Assembly (NCBI GenBank): GCA_021158055.1
Contig: JAGGVJ010000019.1
Span: 25,660-89,659, forward strand
Origin: Candidatus Iainarchaeum sp.
GTDB lineage: Archaea > Iainarchaeota > Iainarchaeia > JAGGVJ01
DNA: 64,000 nt
Direction of reading: 5' to 3'
Shown piece after piece: positions 24,804-33,434 of the stretch. The stretch's first letter is position 1. Every line of letters starts with the position of its first letter. Below the pieces are notes generated by a model. That model was given only the letters and a program-made list of their open reading frames with translations, was not told where the DNA came from and did not search any database. The position numbers were made by a program, and so were the translations under genes.

Positions 24804-25871
24804 TTGAAGACATCATTTCGGTTATTTACGCTTTTTGGAATAGAGGTCCAGTTGCACTTCACTTTTTTGTTTTTATTGTTTCTCATGGCTCTTTTGGGGC
24901 TGACTCCTCTTATTTTTTTTATTGTGTTGTTTGCGTCAGTTATTGCCCACGAGTTTTCCCATTCTATTGTTGCAAAATACAGGGGCCTTGAAGTAAGCAG
25001 GATCATTTTGACTCCCATCGGGGGAATCGCATTCACGGAAGACATTACAACAGATGCGAAAACCGAGCTGATGGTCTCTTTTGCAGGACCTGGCTTCAAT
25101 TTTCTTGTTGTGGCAGTGGTTTGGATGTGGGGGGTTTTTTCCGGAAACACGCAGTTGTTGATTTCAAGCCTTACGGCCGGGGAAATACCTGAAAGCATTT
25201 TCGGGATGATTTTCTACTCAAACTTTGTGCTTGGGGTGTTTAACTTCTTCATGCCTGCTCTTCCTCTTGACGGCGGGCGTTTTTGGCGCTCGCTTTTGGC
25301 ATTGAAGATAGGTTATCTGCGTGCAACAAGAGTTTTGATAAACGTAAGCATGATGGTTGCTTTTCTCATGTTTTTGGCAGGGGTCTTGTTGCCGAGCTTT
25401 TGGCTGATGTTAATTGCTGTGTTTATTTACTTTTTTGCTTCAATTGAATACCAGACAATTCTTTTGCAGAATTGCCTCAGCAGTTCAACTGTCAAAGATG
25501 TCATGCAGGAGCATTTTTTGGAGTTTGATGAAGATGTGTTGTTTGAGAGGGCAGTCAATGAACTTCACGAAAAACGCATGTATTTTGCAGTGATAAAAAA
25601 AGGCAGTGAGTTTTTTGTTTTTGATGTGAATAATTTTGAAGTTCTAGACGATACCGTTGAGCTGTGGCAGGCAAAAATAATTGACTTTTCAGTTCCGGTT
25701 GAGCCGTTGTCGCCTGATGAAAGCGCGATGGATGTTTTCAAGAAAATGGCGAAACAAGGATTGAATGTTGTTCCTGTCCAGTCAAGAGGAAAAGTTTTGG
25801 GGATTGTAACGCGCGAAAGTCTCAGCCTTGAGCTCAAGTTCAAAAGGATTTTGAACGCGGAAAACGAGTGA
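24804..25871 (+). CDS. Site-2 protease (M50) with C-terminal CBS-like domain
   Basis: The 355-residue membrane protein carries the zinc-protease motif HEFSH (about residues 49-53) in a hydrophobic helix and the third ligand motif PLDGGRFWRS near residue 155, plus the GGIAF... strand motif of rhomboid-like S2P enzymes. The C-terminal 130 residues (VKDVMQEHFLEFDED, VVPVQSRGKVLGIVTRESL) form CBS-like domains, as in many archaeal and bacterial M50B proteases, where nucleotides regulate cleavage. It cuts membrane proteins within the bilayer. The start is TTG 24804, giving MKTSFRLFTLFGIEV, close to the normal family start. Confidence 0.9.
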   Translation: MKTSFRLFTLFGIEVQLHFTFLFLLFLMALLGLTPLIFFIVLFASVIAHEFSHSIVAKYRGLEVSRIILTPIGGIAFTEDITTDAKTELMVSFAGPGFNFLVVAVVWMWGVFSGNTQLLISSLTAGEIPESIFGMIFYSNFVLGVFNFFMPALPLDGGRFWRSLLALKIGYLRATRVLINVSMMVAFLMFLAGVLLPSFWLMLIAVFIYFFASIEYQTILLQNCLSSSTVKDVMQEHFLEFDEDVLFERAVNELHEKRMYFAVIKKGSEFFVFDVNNFEVLDDTVELWQAKIIDFSVPVEPLSPDESAMDVFKKMAKQGLNVVPVQSRGKVLGIVTRESLSLELKFKRILNAENE

Positions 25872-25947
25872 TCTAATCCTGCTGTTGCAGGAGCCCCACT
25901 GAACCCATGTCTTGTGTGATTCCCGCGATGCAGTCAAATGCATGCTT

Positions 25948-26329
25948 TTACTGGTATTCAGTGTATTTTTTGCACGAACCCCTTGATTTTTCAACAGGGT
26001 ATTTCTGGTTGTTTTCAATCATTTTTTTGTCAAATTCAGTTACAAGGTCAATGTTGTATTTTTGAGCCATCCTCAAGATGCAGTAAAGGATGTCTGCGAG
26101 TTCCTTGCAGATCTCGTTTCTTGCAGATCTCGTTTCTTGTTTTCGGGGAGTCAAACAGTTCTTCGCATTCTTTTTCTGTTTTGTATCGAAAGTGTTCCAA
26201 AAGTTCTGCGCATTCAATGATTGTTGTTATTGCAAGCTCTTTTCCGCTGTGAAACTGGTCCCAGTCCCGTTCTTCACAAAATTCCCTGACTCTTTCCTTC
26301 AGTTCTTGCACGTTTGTTTTTGAGTCCAT
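25948..26329 (-). pseudogene. MazG-like nucleotide pyrophosphohydrolase broken by a tandem duplication
   Basis: The N-terminal half, from ATG 26329 behind GGTGT, reads RVREFCEERDWDQFH, then ECAELLEHFRYK. The C-terminal half in another frame reads NEICKELADILYCILRMAQK, then KKMIENNQKYP. Together they are a typical all-alpha NTP pyrophosphatase (MazG/dCTPase type, EExxE and ExxD motifs) that removes unwanted nucleotides. The break is exactly a 16-bp direct duplication at 26105-26136. Removing one copy leaves 366 nt, a full 121-residue frame. The gene is therefore recently inactivated, variable between cells, or misassembled. Confidence 0.85.
26105..26136 (-). repeat. Perfect 16-bp tandem duplication inside the MazG-like gene
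   Basis: TTGCAGATCTCGTTTC is present twice in direct tandem (26105-26120 and 26121-26136, plus strand). Because 16 is not a multiple of three it shifts the reading frame of the gene on the minus strand. Confidence 0.95.
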
Positions 26330-26494
26330 CAAAGACACCTTTTTCAATGGTTTTTGATTTTTTTAAGAGGCGGTTTGATTGCTTTGCCTTCAGGTTGGCA
26401 ACCGGCATTTTTACTACTTTGTCATTTGAAGTTTTAGTACTTTTTGATTGCTTTTGATTGGCGGGTCTCATTTGAACTTTCAGCTTCGGCACCG

Positions 26495-26583
26495 GCACTG
26501 TTGCGAATGCAAAGGGAGCACCGTTGCAAATATACGGGGGCACCGTTGCAAATATACGGGGGCACCGTTGCGAATATAAAGGA
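26495..26583 (+). repeat. Tandem array of about four 22-bp repeats
   Basis: Two identical copies of GCACCGTTGCAAATATACGGGG (here 22 bp; positions 26518-26539 and 26540-26561) are flanked by a diverged copy on each side (26495-26517 and 26562-26583). Each copy holds GTTGC(A/G)AATATA. The last copy ends in a TATAAAGG-like element just upstream of the TIM-barrel gene, so the array may multiply a promoter or protein-binding site. Confidence 0.85.
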
Positions 26584-26610
26584 TTGCACCCTTATATGTT
26601 GTGTGAAAAT

Positions 26611-27444
26611 ATGTTTCGGATGGGCGTGAACAATGCAGTAAAGTTTGAAAATCCGGTTGAAGAGTTCCTGGATTTTATAAAGACAGATTTTAGCGCAGCT
26701 GAACTTGTTTGCGATTCCCCTGGAAATCTTCCTTCTGATTTTGATTCCGAAAGAATAAAGATTATTCGCGACTTAAGCGAGTCCCGTGATATCAGGATTT
26801 CTTTGCATGCCATTTATCTGGACATAAATCCTGTGAGCGTGGTTCCCCAGGTGCGCGAGTTTGCTGTTGATGAGTTGAAAAAATCAATTGAGCTTGCATC
26901 AGACTTGGGTGCGGGTGTTGTTACAATGCACGCCGGGTATTGTTTTCACTGGTGGAGAATTGACCCGGCCAAAAAGCGCATCTTTGACGAGCACGCAGCA
27001 GATGTTTTTTGCATGTTAGGGGATTTTGCGCAGGACTGCGGTGTTGTGATCGGGATTGAAAACGGTTCCTGGTTTCTTGGAACCCCGAAAAAAAACCAGT
27101 TGGGTGATGGCTTGACCCCCATGCATTTTTGCATAGATGCCAGGGAGCATTTTGACTTTATAAAAAAAATAGACCATTCTTGTGTCGGCGTCACCTTTGA
27201 TATCACAAAAAGTTTTTGCTCCGGAAACGATGTCATAAAACATTTTAAACTGCTGTCAAAAAACATTGTAAACGTGCATTTGGCAGACCTTTCAGCCATG
27301 GAATTTGACAAAAAAGCATTGTTTGCATATCTTGCAAAAAACTATTCCGGAAACATTATCTCCGAAATATGCAATTATGATATTGCCCTTTCAAACAAGC
27401 TGCAGGTTGAATCCTTTATTGCCACCGGCGCTGATTTTACTTAA
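26611..27444 (+). CDS. Sugar-phosphate isomerase/epimerase-like TIM-barrel protein
   Basis: The 277-residue protein follows the xylose-isomerase-like/AP-endonuclease-2 barrel: a first strand GVNNAVKFENP, metal-site residues in ISLHAIY, VTMHAGYCF, GVVIGIENGS, GVTFDITKS and VNVHLADLS, and a last GNIISEICNYD. The enzyme probably binds one or more divalent metals and acts on a sugar or on damaged DNA; the exact class is not clear. ATG 26611 follows GTGTGAAAAT and gives a family-like start. The in-frame extension back to 26524 would translate the tandem repeats and is unlikely. It ends with a 4-bp overlap with the convergent transporter gene. Confidence 0.8.
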   Translation: MFRMGVNNAVKFENPVEEFLDFIKTDFSAAELVCDSPGNLPSDFDSERIKIIRDLSESRDIRISLHAIYLDINPVSVVPQVREFAVDELKKSIELASDLGAGVVTMHAGYCFHWWRIDPAKKRIFDEHAADVFCMLGDFAQDCGVVIGIENGSWFLGTPKKNQLGDGLTPMHFCIDAREHFDFIKKIDHSCVGVTFDITKSFCSGNDVIKHFKLLSKNIVNVHLADLSAMEFDKKALFAYLAKNYSGNIISEICNYDIALSNKLQVESFIATGADFT

Positions 27445-28520
27445 TGAAGCAGGAAAATAACTATCAAGGGCAGGATGAAAAACGCAAAGATAACAAATGA
27501 CACCGGGTATATTCTGGATCTGAACGACAAGTGAGCAAGGGATTTAGACAGGCCGATTGGTATTTTTCTGATCGGATAAATCATAACAGAGCCAAAGGTG
27601 TTGAGCAGCACGTGGGCAAGTGCAAGTGTAACCCCTGCCGGTGACCCTGTTACCATGGCTGCCATCAATGCCGTGAACGTGGTGCCGATGTTTGCGCCGA
27701 GAATATACGGGAATATGCTTTCGATAGTCAGGATTCCGACTCCCGCCAGTGGGACTATTAAAGACACGCAAACTGAACTGCTTTGGATTAAGGCAGTCAA
27801 AAACAAGCCGGTGAAAAAACTTCTCATAGGAGTCCTGAACACGTGCTTGTTCAGCAGGTGATTGAACTCGGATTTAGCCAGTGGCTTTATTAGTTTTATA
27901 AAACATTTCAGTGAAAAAAACAGCATGGCCAGTGACAAAACAAAAATGATCACCGGGTTGTTTGACAGAAGATTCTGGATGAAGTGGGTTGTGGGGTCAG
28001 TAAAGTAATTCAGCGGGCTTGAAAAAGAAATGTTCATATTTGAGCCCAGCAAAAATTGTGTCAGCAACAACGCGCTTTTTTCCAGGACATGGAAGTATAT
28101 TTCCAATGGAAGCAGGACTATTACAATCATGATATTAAACAGATCGTGAACGGTCGCCACTTCAAATGCTTTCTTGAATTCTTCTTTTCGCGTGATGTGC
28201 CCTAAAGAGACGATTATGCCAGTGATGCCTGTTCCTATGTTGGCACCCATCAGTATTGGTATTGCTCCGGTGATTGTCAGGGCCCCGCTGGCAGTCAACC
28301 CGACCAGTATGGAACTGGTAACTGAAGAACTCTGGATAATGGACGTTGCAAGGATCCCTATAAAAAGCCCTGCAATGGGGTTTGTTGTGAATGAAATCAG
28401 CTGCTGCGCAAAATCGGTTCCAAGCAGTTTAAAAGAACCGGTCATTAGTTTAATGCTTAACAGGAAAAGAAACAGGACTGCTGCCAATAAAATAAGTCTG
28501 AAGATTATTTTTTTTTTCAT
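27441..28520 (-). CDS. Na+/phosphate cotransporter (PF02690 family)
   Basis: The 359-residue membrane protein has the two inverted repeats of the Na/Pi cotransporter family, each with the QSSS signature: TSIIQSSSVTSSILVG (about residues 58-73) and TALIQSSSVCVSLIVP (about 245-260), each followed by a GANIGT glycine loop (MGANIGTGIT and LGANIGTTFT). Eight to ten helices are expected. It should import phosphate with sodium across the cytoplasmic membrane. It lacks the C-terminal PhoU-like domain seen in many bacterial members. Promoter sequence is likely in 28521-28600. Confidence 0.92.
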   Translation of the reverse strand: MKKKIIFRLILLAAVLFLFLLSIKLMTGSFKLLGTDFAQQLISFTTNPIAGLFIGILATSIIQSSSVTSSILVGLTASGALTITGAIPILMGANIGTGITGIIVSLGHITRKEEFKKAFEVATVHDLFNIMIVIVLLPLEIYFHVLEKSALLLTQFLLGSNMNISFSSPLNYFTDPTTHFIQNLLSNNPVIIFVLSLAMLFFSLKCFIKLIKPLAKSEFNHLLNKHVFRTPMRSFFTGLFLTALIQSSSVCVSLIVPLAGVGILTIESIFPYILGANIGTTFTALMAAMVTGSPAGVTLALAHVLLNTFGSVMIYPIRKIPIGLSKSLAHLSFRSRIYPVSFVIFAFFILPLIVIFLLH

Positions 28521-28755
28521 TGAATATGCAAATAGTTATATGCTGTTTAAAAAGTTATCCTGCGTAAAACATGCAGCGACAAAAAGTTTATAGATGCCAA
28601 AAAGTTCATGCAGGAAGTTTTGTGAAAGTTTTGCAAGGTTATAAGGACAGGAAAAGTGCATGGAAAACAAAGAGTTTGAGGAAACTTTTTTTAATCTGTA
28701 AAGACGAATTTACTTTGTCGCAAACCTTGTTTTGCCGCGCTTAAAGAATTGTTTT

Positions 28756-28859
28756 GCGGGGATCGCATAGCCTGGTAGTGCGCTGGTCTCGAAATCGCCC
28801 GAAAGGGCCCAAGGCAGCCAGTGTCCCTGGACACGGGGGTTCGAATCCCTCTCCCCGCG
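28756..28859 (+). tRNA. tRNA-Ser(CGA) with 22-nt intron
   Basis: The acceptor GCGGGGA (28756-28762) pairs with TCCCCGC (28852-28858); G73 at 28859 is the serine discriminator and CCA is not encoded. The D-arm is GCA...TGC. The anticodon stem CTGGT (28783-28787)/GCCAG (28817-28821) encloses anticodon CGA at 28790-28792. A 22-nt intron (about 28794-28815) with a GCCC-GAAA-GGGC hairpin lies at the canonical 37/38 position. The variable arm is long (TGTC/GACA), as in type II tRNAs, and the T-loop is TTCGAAT. Confidence 0.92.
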
Positions 28860-28916
28860 TTTATGCGCAATGAGAATAAGATTTATTAAGCAAATCCAAG
28901 GGTTTTAGACAAAAGC

Positions 28917-29069
28917 ATGGTGGGGAATCAGGAATTTGCAGTTGTTAGTTATTTTGCAAGGAAACTCCTAATTTGCTCTCAAAGCTATTCTGCTTTTGAA
29001 TTGTGGCCTGGACCAGTTAATCTCACCTCTAAGGTTTTGAATGCTTTTTTTGAGTTTGTCTTATTGTAG
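28917..29069 (+). CDS. Possible 50-residue hypothetical protein
   Basis: A 50-residue frame begins at ATG 28917, 57 bp after tRNA-Ser, and ends at TAG 29067-29069, 47 bp before the Fic gene. It has a mixed hydrophobic composition (SYFARKLLICSQSYSAFEL) with no recognised motif and no strong ribosome site, and may be chance. Confidence 0.2.
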   Translation: MVGNQEFAVVSYFARKLLICSQSYSAFELWPGPVNLTSKVLNAFFEFVLL

Positions 29070-29116
29070 AACTTTTAATAATAAAATTTAAATATGTAGT
29101 CCCCTATTAATTATAT

Positions 29117-30058
29117 ATGTTTATAGAAGTACGTAAGGTAGGCAAGAACAAAAAGTATTACGTTGCGCATTCTTTTCGTCATGAGGGAAAGGTTAGGAAA
29201 ATCCGCAGGTATCTTGGACAAAACCTGACAAAAGACCGGATTGAAAAACTGAGACCGGTTGCAGAACAGCAGGTTCTTAACAGGGCCGACGTTTACAAGT
29301 CAATTTGTGATCCCTTTTTAACTGTTTTATCAAACGAAGAACAGGAGATACTTAAGAACTTGGAGAAAAAAGCAGACTTCAAGTTTTTCCATTTGTCTGA
29401 GGAAGAATGGTGTAAATTCTCTGAAATATTCACTTACAATACTAATGCAATAGAAGGCTCTGAGATAACGCAGAGTGAAGTTAAGCAAATAGTTGAAAAA
29501 GACAAATGGCCGACTGATAAAACAAAAGAGGACATATCTGAAATTTACGGCGTGATGGAAGCAGTCGATTACATAAGAAAAACAAAGGACGCTTTGGCGA
29601 TTGGATTAATTAAAGAGCTGCATAAAATTGTTTTCAAAAATTCAAAGTCTTTTGCAGGACAGCTGCGAAGAAAAGGAGTTGAAGTGGTTGTCAGAGATAG
29701 CCATGGCAACGTTGTACACCAGGGAGCCCCTGCTGAAAAAGTACTTAGTTTGTTAAAAGAGCTTATTTGTTGGTATAATAAGTACAAAAAGAAATATTCT
29801 CCACTGGTCTTAGCAGCGGTTGTCCATAACCAGTTTGAGAATATCCACCCGTTTGCAGACGGCAATGGCAGAGTTGGAAGATTGTTGCTTAACAGTATTC
29901 TAATCAAGCACGGTTTGCCCCCTGTAAATATTGACTTCGAGAAACGGCGGGAATACTACTCTGCTTTGCAGGAGTATGAAAATAATCATAATTTAAGGCC
30001 AACAATAGAATTATTGCTGTCAGAGTACAAAATATTAAGAAGGTTGCTGAAGAGATAG
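29117..30058 (+). CDS. Fic-family AMP-transferase-like protein, class II
   Basis: The 313-residue protein carries the full Fic motif HPFADGNGRVGRLL (about residues 240-253), so it should transfer AMP or a related group to a hydroxyl of a target protein, or remove it. The self-inhibitory helix TNAIEGSEIT, matching (S/T)xxxE(G/N), lies ahead of the core, which places it in class II. The N-terminal 60 residues (KNKKYYVAHSFRHEGKVRKI) form a small basic domain of unknown role. It lies near tRNA-Ser and is followed by a 10-bp hairpin. It could be a stand-alone regulator or part of an accessory insertion; target unknown. Confidence 0.92.
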   Translation: MFIEVRKVGKNKKYYVAHSFRHEGKVRKIRRYLGQNLTKDRIEKLRPVAEQQVLNRADVYKSICDPFLTVLSNEEQEILKNLEKKADFKFFHLSEEEWCKFSEIFTYNTNAIEGSEITQSEVKQIVEKDKWPTDKTKEDISEIYGVMEAVDYIRKTKDALAIGLIKELHKIVFKNSKSFAGQLRRKGVEVVVRDSHGNVVHQGAPAEKVLSLLKELICWYNKYKKKYSPLVLAAVVHNQFENIHPFADGNGRVGRLLLNSILIKHGLPPVNIDFEKRREYYSALQEYENNHNLRPTIELLLSEYKILRRLLKR

Positions 30059-30088
30059 GTGACCACAAACCATGCAAGTGTGGTCACC
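30058..30088 (+). terminator. 10-bp hairpin after the Fic gene
   Basis: GGTGACCACA (30058-30067) and TGTGGTCACC (30079-30088) are perfectly complementary with an 11-nt loop. The stem begins at the last base of the Fic stop codon. No T-run follows directly, so it may act as a terminator, an mRNA stabiliser or a protein-binding dyad. Confidence 0.5.
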
Positions 30089-30255
30089 CGAAAATGCCTG
30101 TTAAGCAGGATCATGGATAACGGGTTATATGCCGTTTCAAATATCCTGCACAGCATTGAAATTGATACTTTTATATTTCTTTGAGTTAAATATATTATTA
30201 CGCTGAACTGTTTTTTGCAGGTTTGGCAAAATCGGATGCAATGAGGTTAAATGGT

Positions 30256-31614
30256 ATGACAGGCAGTAAAATCAATTATTACAGCACCAACCGCAACTCA
30301 GAGCCTGTTGATTTCAAGGAGGCGTTGATGCGCGGCCAGGCAGAAGACAAGGGCTTGTATTTGCCTGACAGGATACCGAAGATATCTTCTGAAATGATTG
30401 ATTCAATGAAGGACATGTCTTACCCTGACATTGCGTTTACTGTTACCAGAGAGTTCCTGAAAGATGACATTGATGAAGCTGATTTGAAAAGCATAACCAG
30501 GTCGGCTTACAATTTTGACATTCCTTTGGAGAAAGTTTTTGGCAGCAATTACCTGTTGAGGATGGACAGGGGCCCTACGGCTTCTTTCAAGGATTTTGCG
30601 GCGAGGATGCTTGCACGGCTCATGCAGCATTATTCAAAAGACAAGGAAAGCGAGCTTGTGGTATTGACAGCCACTTCCGGGGACACGGGAAGTGCTGTTG
30701 CCAATGCGTTTTTTGGCATGGATAATATCCGGGTTGTGGTCTTGTTCCCGAGAGACGAGGTAAGCGACCGGCAGAGGAAACAGATGACTACTCTTGGAAA
30801 AAACATTTCTGCCATTGCAGTTGACGGAAAGTTTGACGACTGCCAGGCAATGGTAAAAAAAGCTTTTTGTGACAAGGATCTGGAATCTATTGACATGACT
30901 TCTGCGAATTCCATTAATTTCGGACGCCTGGTTCCGCAGTCTGTCTATTACTTTTATTGTTATTCAAGGGTTGTGAAAAGCAACAATGAAAAAATGGTGT
31001 TTTCTGTCCCGTCAGGAAATTTCGGAAACCTTACAGGAGGAATTCTGGCAAAAAAAATGGGCCTTCCGGTACACAAGTTTGTGGTTTCGGTCAATGAAAA
31101 CGACGAGTTTCCAAAGTTTTTGGAGACGGGAAATTATTCCCCCATATTGCCTTCAAAAGCGTGTTTGTCAAGCGCCATGAATGTGGGTCACCCGAGCAAT
31201 TTTGCAAGAATAATTGATTTTTACGGCGGCCAGATTGACGAGAAAGGAAGCATGGTAAAAGCGCCGGACATGAATTTAATGAAGCATGACCTGTATCCTG
31301 TAACTGTTTCAGACAACGAAACAGTGATGACGATTAACAATGTTTACAACAATTACGGCGTTGTTCTTGAGCCTCACGGCGCGGTTTCGTGGGCCGGTTT
31401 GGAGCACTTTTTGTCAGAAACCAGTATGCCTGTTACTGCTGTTTCTTTTGAAACCGCTCACCCTGCAAAGTTCAACAGCAAGCTCAATGAAATTCTCGGC
31501 ATTGAAGTTGATTTGCCTGAAAGCATGCGCGGTCTGGAAAACAAAAACGAGTCTTTTGAAAGCATTCCTGCAGACTATGGGACGTTTAAGAAATTTTTGA
31601 AAACTTCTTTTTGA
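30256..31614 (+). CDS. thrC: Threonine synthase
   Basis: The PLP enzyme converts O-phosphohomoserine to threonine and phosphate. The 452-residue product has the PLP-lysine motif PTASFKDFAARML (about residue 112), the phosphate-binding loop TSGDTGSAVA, SVPSGNFGN and EPHGAVSWAG near the C-terminus. It belongs to the longer threonine synthase class with the N-terminal domain MTGSKINYYSTNRNS. ATG 30256 is chosen because GAGGT lies 8 nt upstream; the in-frame TTG 30223 has no clear site. A TATA-like stretch CTTTTATATTTC lies at about 30170. No other threonine genes are adjacent. Confidence 0.93.
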   Translation: MTGSKINYYSTNRNSEPVDFKEALMRGQAEDKGLYLPDRIPKISSEMIDSMKDMSYPDIAFTVTREFLKDDIDEADLKSITRSAYNFDIPLEKVFGSNYLLRMDRGPTASFKDFAARMLARLMQHYSKDKESELVVLTATSGDTGSAVANAFFGMDNIRVVVLFPRDEVSDRQRKQMTTLGKNISAIAVDGKFDDCQAMVKKAFCDKDLESIDMTSANSINFGRLVPQSVYYFYCYSRVVKSNNEKMVFSVPSGNFGNLTGGILAKKMGLPVHKFVVSVNENDEFPKFLETGNYSPILPSKACLSSAMNVGHPSNFARIIDFYGGQIDEKGSMVKAPDMNLMKHDLYPVTVSDNETVMTINNVYNNYGVVLEPHGAVSWAGLEHFLSETSMPVTAVSFETAHPAKFNSKLNEILGIEVDLPESMRGLENKNESFESIPADYGTFKKFLKTSF

Positions 31615-31646
31615 AAAAGTTCATGCATTGAGTTTGTGAACCGGTT

Positions 31647-31949
31647 TCATTTGAACTTGTGCAGATAGCGCGGCAGGTCTATTATTCTGTTGTTTTTGAT
31701 CCGGAGTCCTTCTTTTTTGAGAAGAGTAGTTTTTTTTCTTTGCCTTGCTGAGTAGCCCCCTATTTTACCTGTTTTTTTCACCACGCGATGGCATGGAATT
31801 GTTATTGGCTGATTGTTTTTGTTGAGTGCGTTTCCTATTGCGCGGCAGGCCATTGGGTTGCCCAGGGCTTTTGCAAGTTCCTGATATGTTGTGATTTTTC
31901 CTTTTGGTATTTGTCTTGTAAGCTCCAGTACTTTTTCTGAAAATCTCAT
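31647..31949 (-). CDS. Methylated-DNA cysteine methyltransferase, catalytic domain only
   Basis: The 100-residue protein is the C-terminal catalytic domain of O6-alkylguanine-DNA alkyltransferases: TRQIPKGKITTYQELAKALG (DNA-binding helix-turn-helix with the arginine-finger region ACRAIGNAL) and the active site PCHRVV with its acceptor cysteine, then GKIGGYS. The cysteine is intact, so it is a repair enzyme rather than an Atl-type binder. The N-terminal domain of full-length Ogt is absent, which is seen in some archaeal forms. It is divergent from the Ham1 gene. Confidence 0.9.
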   Translation of the reverse strand: MRFSEKVLELTRQIPKGKITTYQELAKALGNPMACRAIGNALNKNNQPITIPCHRVVKKTGKIGGYSARQRKKTTLLKKEGLRIKNNRIIDLPRYLHKFK

Positions 31950-32015
31950 GTGTTAACCTGATTGTTTTTATGAAATGCATTGTGTATAAATATAAGCTTA
32001 TCGAATCATATAATT

Positions 32016-32660
32016 ATGAAAGAAGTGTTTTTTGCTTCCGGAAACAAAGCCAAGGTGAACCAGTTCCAGTTTGTGGCTGATTCAACGGATCTGCAGGATG
32101 AAGTGTGTGTTGTTTCTGTTTATGAACGGTTTCCGCAAATAAAAAAGTACAGCGAGGATTTCAAGACCCAAAGGGAAATTGCAGAAAACGGCGCAAGATT
32201 TATTTTTAATCAGGTGCAAAAGCCGGTTGTCACAGAAGATTCAGTGATTGAGATTCACGCTTTTGGAAACAAACCGGGCATAAGGTCAAATGCTTATCTA
32301 AAGGAAAAAGGCCTTGAGGGTCTTCTTGAAGACATGAAGACAAAAACAGACAGGAAAGCTGAAATTGTTTCAGTTGTTGCGTTTTTTGACGGTGTGGACA
32401 TGCTTGTTTTTGAAAACAGGGTTTCAGGTTCAATTGCGCAAAAGCTTTCTTTTTGTCAAGGGGAACCTGACTGGATAGGGCCGTTGTTTAACAAGTTTGG
32501 CGGCGGGTATAACGCGGTTTTTTTGCCTGATGCCGTGAATGAAACCGGCTCAAATGCAGGTGAAAAGGTAACTCTTGCTGATTTGACAGCAGGGGACGGG
32601 CTAAAATTTGGTTACAGGGAACTGAATTTCAGGAGATTGCTGAAAAAACTTTTTGGTTGA
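32016..32660 (+). CDS. Non-canonical purine NTP pyrophosphatase (Ham1/RdgB)
   Basis: The enzyme removes ITP, dITP and XTP from the nucleotide pool. The 214-residue protein begins FASGNKAKVNQFQ, the family's triphosphate-binding SGNxxK motif, followed by VTEDSVIEIHAFGNKPGIRS and KFGGGYNAVFLPD. The usual SYR-x-KA motif is less clear. ATG 32016 lies about 28 nt after TATAAATATAAG (31985-31996), so the mRNA is probably leaderless. The CDP-alcohol transferase follows 47 bp later on the same strand. Confidence 0.88.
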   Translation: MKEVFFASGNKAKVNQFQFVADSTDLQDEVCVVSVYERFPQIKKYSEDFKTQREIAENGARFIFNQVQKPVVTEDSVIEIHAFGNKPGIRSNAYLKEKGLEGLLEDMKTKTDRKAEIVSVVAFFDGVDMLVFENRVSGSIAQKLSFCQGEPDWIGPLFNKFGGGYNAVFLPDAVNETGSNAGEKVTLADLTAGDGLKFGYRELNFRRLLKKLFG

Positions 32661-32707
32661 TCAGAACATAGAGCATGTAAAACACATGTAAAACGGGGTT
32701 AATTGTT

Positions 32708-33340
32708 ATGCTGGGTAAAAAATACAGGGATTTGGCGCAGGAAAAAGTACTTTTTCCGATAGGCAGGATTATCGCAAAAACAGGTGTTTCTCCAAACCAG
32801 ATCACTCTCGCGTCTGTTCCGCTGGCGCTTGCAAGTGCGTGGTTTATCATAAACGGGAATTTGGTGCCTGCTCTTTTTTTCATGGTGCTTTCAATATTTT
32901 TTGACAATCTGGACGGCGCGGTTGCAAAATCAACAAACCAAACGACTTTGTTTGGAAATTACCTTGATGCGATGATGGACAGGTATGTTGAACTGATTCT
33001 CATAAGCGCGTTTGCTTTCACAGGGCTTTGGTTTGAATCCATTCTTGCACTGGGCGGGAGTTTGCTTCCAAGCTATGCAAAAGCAAGGGTTGGCTTGATA
33101 ATCCCTTCAGACAACAGTGACTGGCCTGCAATAGGGGACCGCGCAGACCGGCTTTTGATTCTTATAACAGGCACTGCAGCTGCAGTGATCTATCCGGTTG
33201 TTTTTGGGTATTCAATGCTTGGCATCACCCTCTTGGCTATCGCGTTTGTTTCGCACGTTTCAACGCTTCAGCGTATGGCTTATGCCGCCGCGTTGATAAG
33301 TAAGCATGAAGAAACGCTTCAGCAAAAAAGTAAAAAATAA
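32708..33340 (+). CDS. CDP-alcohol phosphatidyltransferase, probable archaetidylinositol-phosphate synthase
   Basis: The 210-residue membrane enzyme shows the family motif D-x2-D-G-x2-A-(R/K)-x8-G-x3-D-x3-D as DNLDGAVAKS followed by FGNYLDAMMDR; the usual arginine is lysine here. About six helices are expected, with the catalytic site at the cytoplasmic face. It moves a CDP-activated archaeol to an alcohol. Because an inositol-1-phosphate synthase gene lies in the same window, inositol-1-phosphate is the favoured acceptor, but glycerophosphate or serine cannot be excluded. Confidence 0.85.
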   Translation: MLGKKYRDLAQEKVLFPIGRIIAKTGVSPNQITLASVPLALASAWFIINGNLVPALFFMVLSIFFDNLDGAVAKSTNQTTLFGNYLDAMMDRYVELILISAFAFTGLWFESILALGGSLLPSYAKARVGLIIPSDNSDWPAIGDRADRLLILITGTAAAVIYPVVFGYSMLGITLLAIAFVSHVSTLQRMAYAAALISKHEETLQQKSKK

Positions 33341-33434
33341 GTGGCTGAATAATTCAAGTTTGTTTTTGCAAAAAACGTTTACTTTTTGAATTTGTTTTTG
33401 TGCGTTTTGCACCTGGGATTTTGAAAAATAGTCA

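Noticed and set aside
26495-26583. Tandem 22-bp repeats considered as a CRISPR array
   Set aside because: The copies are directly adjacent with no spacers and no cas genes lie nearby.
26524-26610. Longer start for the TIM-barrel gene
   Set aside because: The extension would translate the tandem repeat array and has no family-like sequence; ATG 26611 with GTGTGA upstream is better.
28756-28859. tRNA-Leu or tRNA-Glu(CUC) instead of tRNA-Ser
   Set aside because: Only CGA puts U at position 33 and pairs CTGGT with GCCAG; the long variable arm and G73 fit serine.
28756-30088. Integrated element at tRNA-Ser carrying the Fic gene
   Set aside because: No integrase and no repeat of the tRNA 3' end could be found downstream.
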